Shown piece by piece: positions 63,538-64,000 of a DNA stretch of 64,000 nt. Each line of letters begins with the position of its first letter. Position 1 is the first letter of the stretch. The DNA is from Solirubrobacter sp963848475 (lineage in GTDB: Bacteria; Actinomycetota; Thermoleophilia; Solirubrobacterales; Solirubrobacteraceae), in assembly GCA_963848475.1 (NCBI GenBank), contig CAWKDW010000020.1, positions 496,001 through 560,000 on the forward strand, written 5' to 3'. A program made the position numbers and the translations under genes. The notes under the pieces are model-generated. The model was not told the DNA's origin, ran no database searches, and was given only the letters and a program-made list of their open reading frames with translations.

Positions 63538-64000
63538 TAGTTCAGGCGGGCGCTGACCCGGCGCAGGCGCTGCTCGGCCTCGGCCATGTCCTCGAAGGGG
63601 AGCGTGCAACGCAGGCGCGCGACCTTCAGCGCTCGCGCGAGGTCACCGTCGCGCTCGTAGCGCGGCTGCAGCAGGTCGAGCAACTCGGCGGCGAGCTGGT
63701 GGCCGCAGCGCCAGTTCATCGGCCCGAGCGTGCCGGCGTCGACGAGCCGGCCCGTCGAGGGGTCCAGGACGAGCGGCTCGGTCAGGCGCTGGTGGGCGAT
63801 GAAGTGGCCCTGCTCACCGGCGACGATGCCGAGCGCAAGACCGGCGCGGCGGCCGATCTCGGCCAGCACGATCGCGACGATGACGGGGTGGCCGTGGCCA
63901 CGCTCGAGCACACGGTCGATCAACAACTCGCCAGGACCGCCGCCGTGGCGGGGGCACAGCGCGGTGTTGGTCACGGCTTCGCCGAGCGCGCGCAACTGCG
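63537..64000 (-). CDS. SirB1/transglutaminase-like family protein, N-terminally cut by the window edge
   Basis: The last 154 or so residues of a protein continuing past 64000. HPVIVAIVLAEIGRRAGLALGIVAGEQGHFIAH matches the core of the SirB1-type transglutaminase-like fold, with RYERDGDLARALKVARLRCTLPFEDMAEAEQRLRRVSARL as the helical TPR-like tail. Members lack a confirmed enzymatic role. Its stop overlaps the start of the FhuF-like gene. Confidence 0.75.
   Translation of the reverse strand, partial: QLRALGEAVTNTALCPRHGGGPGELLIDRVLERGHGHPVIVAIVLAEIGRRAGLALGIVAGEQGHFIAHQRLTEPLVLDPSTGRLVDAGTLGPMNWRCGHQLAAELLDLLQPRYERDGDLARALKVARLRCTLPFEDMAEAEQRLRRVSARLN

Overview
The window is very GC-rich, densely packed bacterial DNA. 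The gene content suggests a free-living, aromatic-degrading soil actinobacterium: an actinobacterial-type SOS box, mycobacterial-type cysteine desulfhydrase Cds1, wax ester synthase/DGAT, GT4-type GlgA, MmpL transporter, and many secreted proteins with Thr-Pro linkers and Ig-like repeats. A Thermoleophilia/Solirubrobacterales-like host is my inference; no rRNA, tRNA, IS element, phage gene or CRISPR array is visible.

Layout. 1-15.5 kb is a mixed block: broken beta-lactamase-fold hydrolase, SOS-controlled dinB, VOC protein, secreted FecR-like protein, a PAL-like aromatic ammonia-lyase, Cds1, a subtilase, two methyltransferases, a frameshifted alcohol dehydrogenase, a MarR/cupin pair, a DUF3455 protein, an intradiol dioxygenase and a beta-propeller lipoprotein. 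15.5-33.1 kb is aromatic catabolism. It holds a phenylacetyl-CoA epoxidase operon (paaA-paaD-paaB-paaC plus a separate 54-residue zinc ribbon), a feruloyl-CoA-synthetase operon (aldehyde dehydrogenase, ligase, thioesterase, thiolase), an HD-GYP/MerR regulator, a FadR-type regulator, and a six-gene operon whose content matches CoA-dependent 2-aminobenzoate (anthranilate) degradation. 33.2-48.8 kb is a secreted redox/surface block: a cupredoxin protein with about 13 Ig-like repeats, a ThuA-sugar dehydrogenase, an MmpL transporter, a three-cupredoxin protein, a multicopper oxidase and a further cupredoxin. 48.8-55.1 kb has tryptophan 2,3-dioxygenase with a wax ester synthase, and a divergent pgm-glgC-glgA glycogen operon. 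55.3-64 kb has an M6-like metalloprotease, dodecin, a SET protein, a phosphopantetheinyl transferase, two related secreted proteins, a FhuF-like protein and a partial SirB1-like protein.

Three themes stand out. (1) Three otherwise unrelated secreted proteins end in the same roughly 140-residue C-terminal domain, closing with a near-identical LTFTLSTTxP tail; a fourth copy of just the tail survives as a fossil behind glgA. It looks like an undescribed surface-attachment module, loosely resembling firmicute WxL domains. (2) Tryptophan dioxygenase, the anthraniloyl-CoA operon with a RidA deaminase, the paa operon and the PAL-like enzyme together suggest aromatic amino acid catabolism through CoA thioesters. 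(3) Roughly twenty genes carry frameshifts that are almost all one-base insertions, often at GGGC. I read most as sequencing errors, so affected genes are described as single reconstructed genes.
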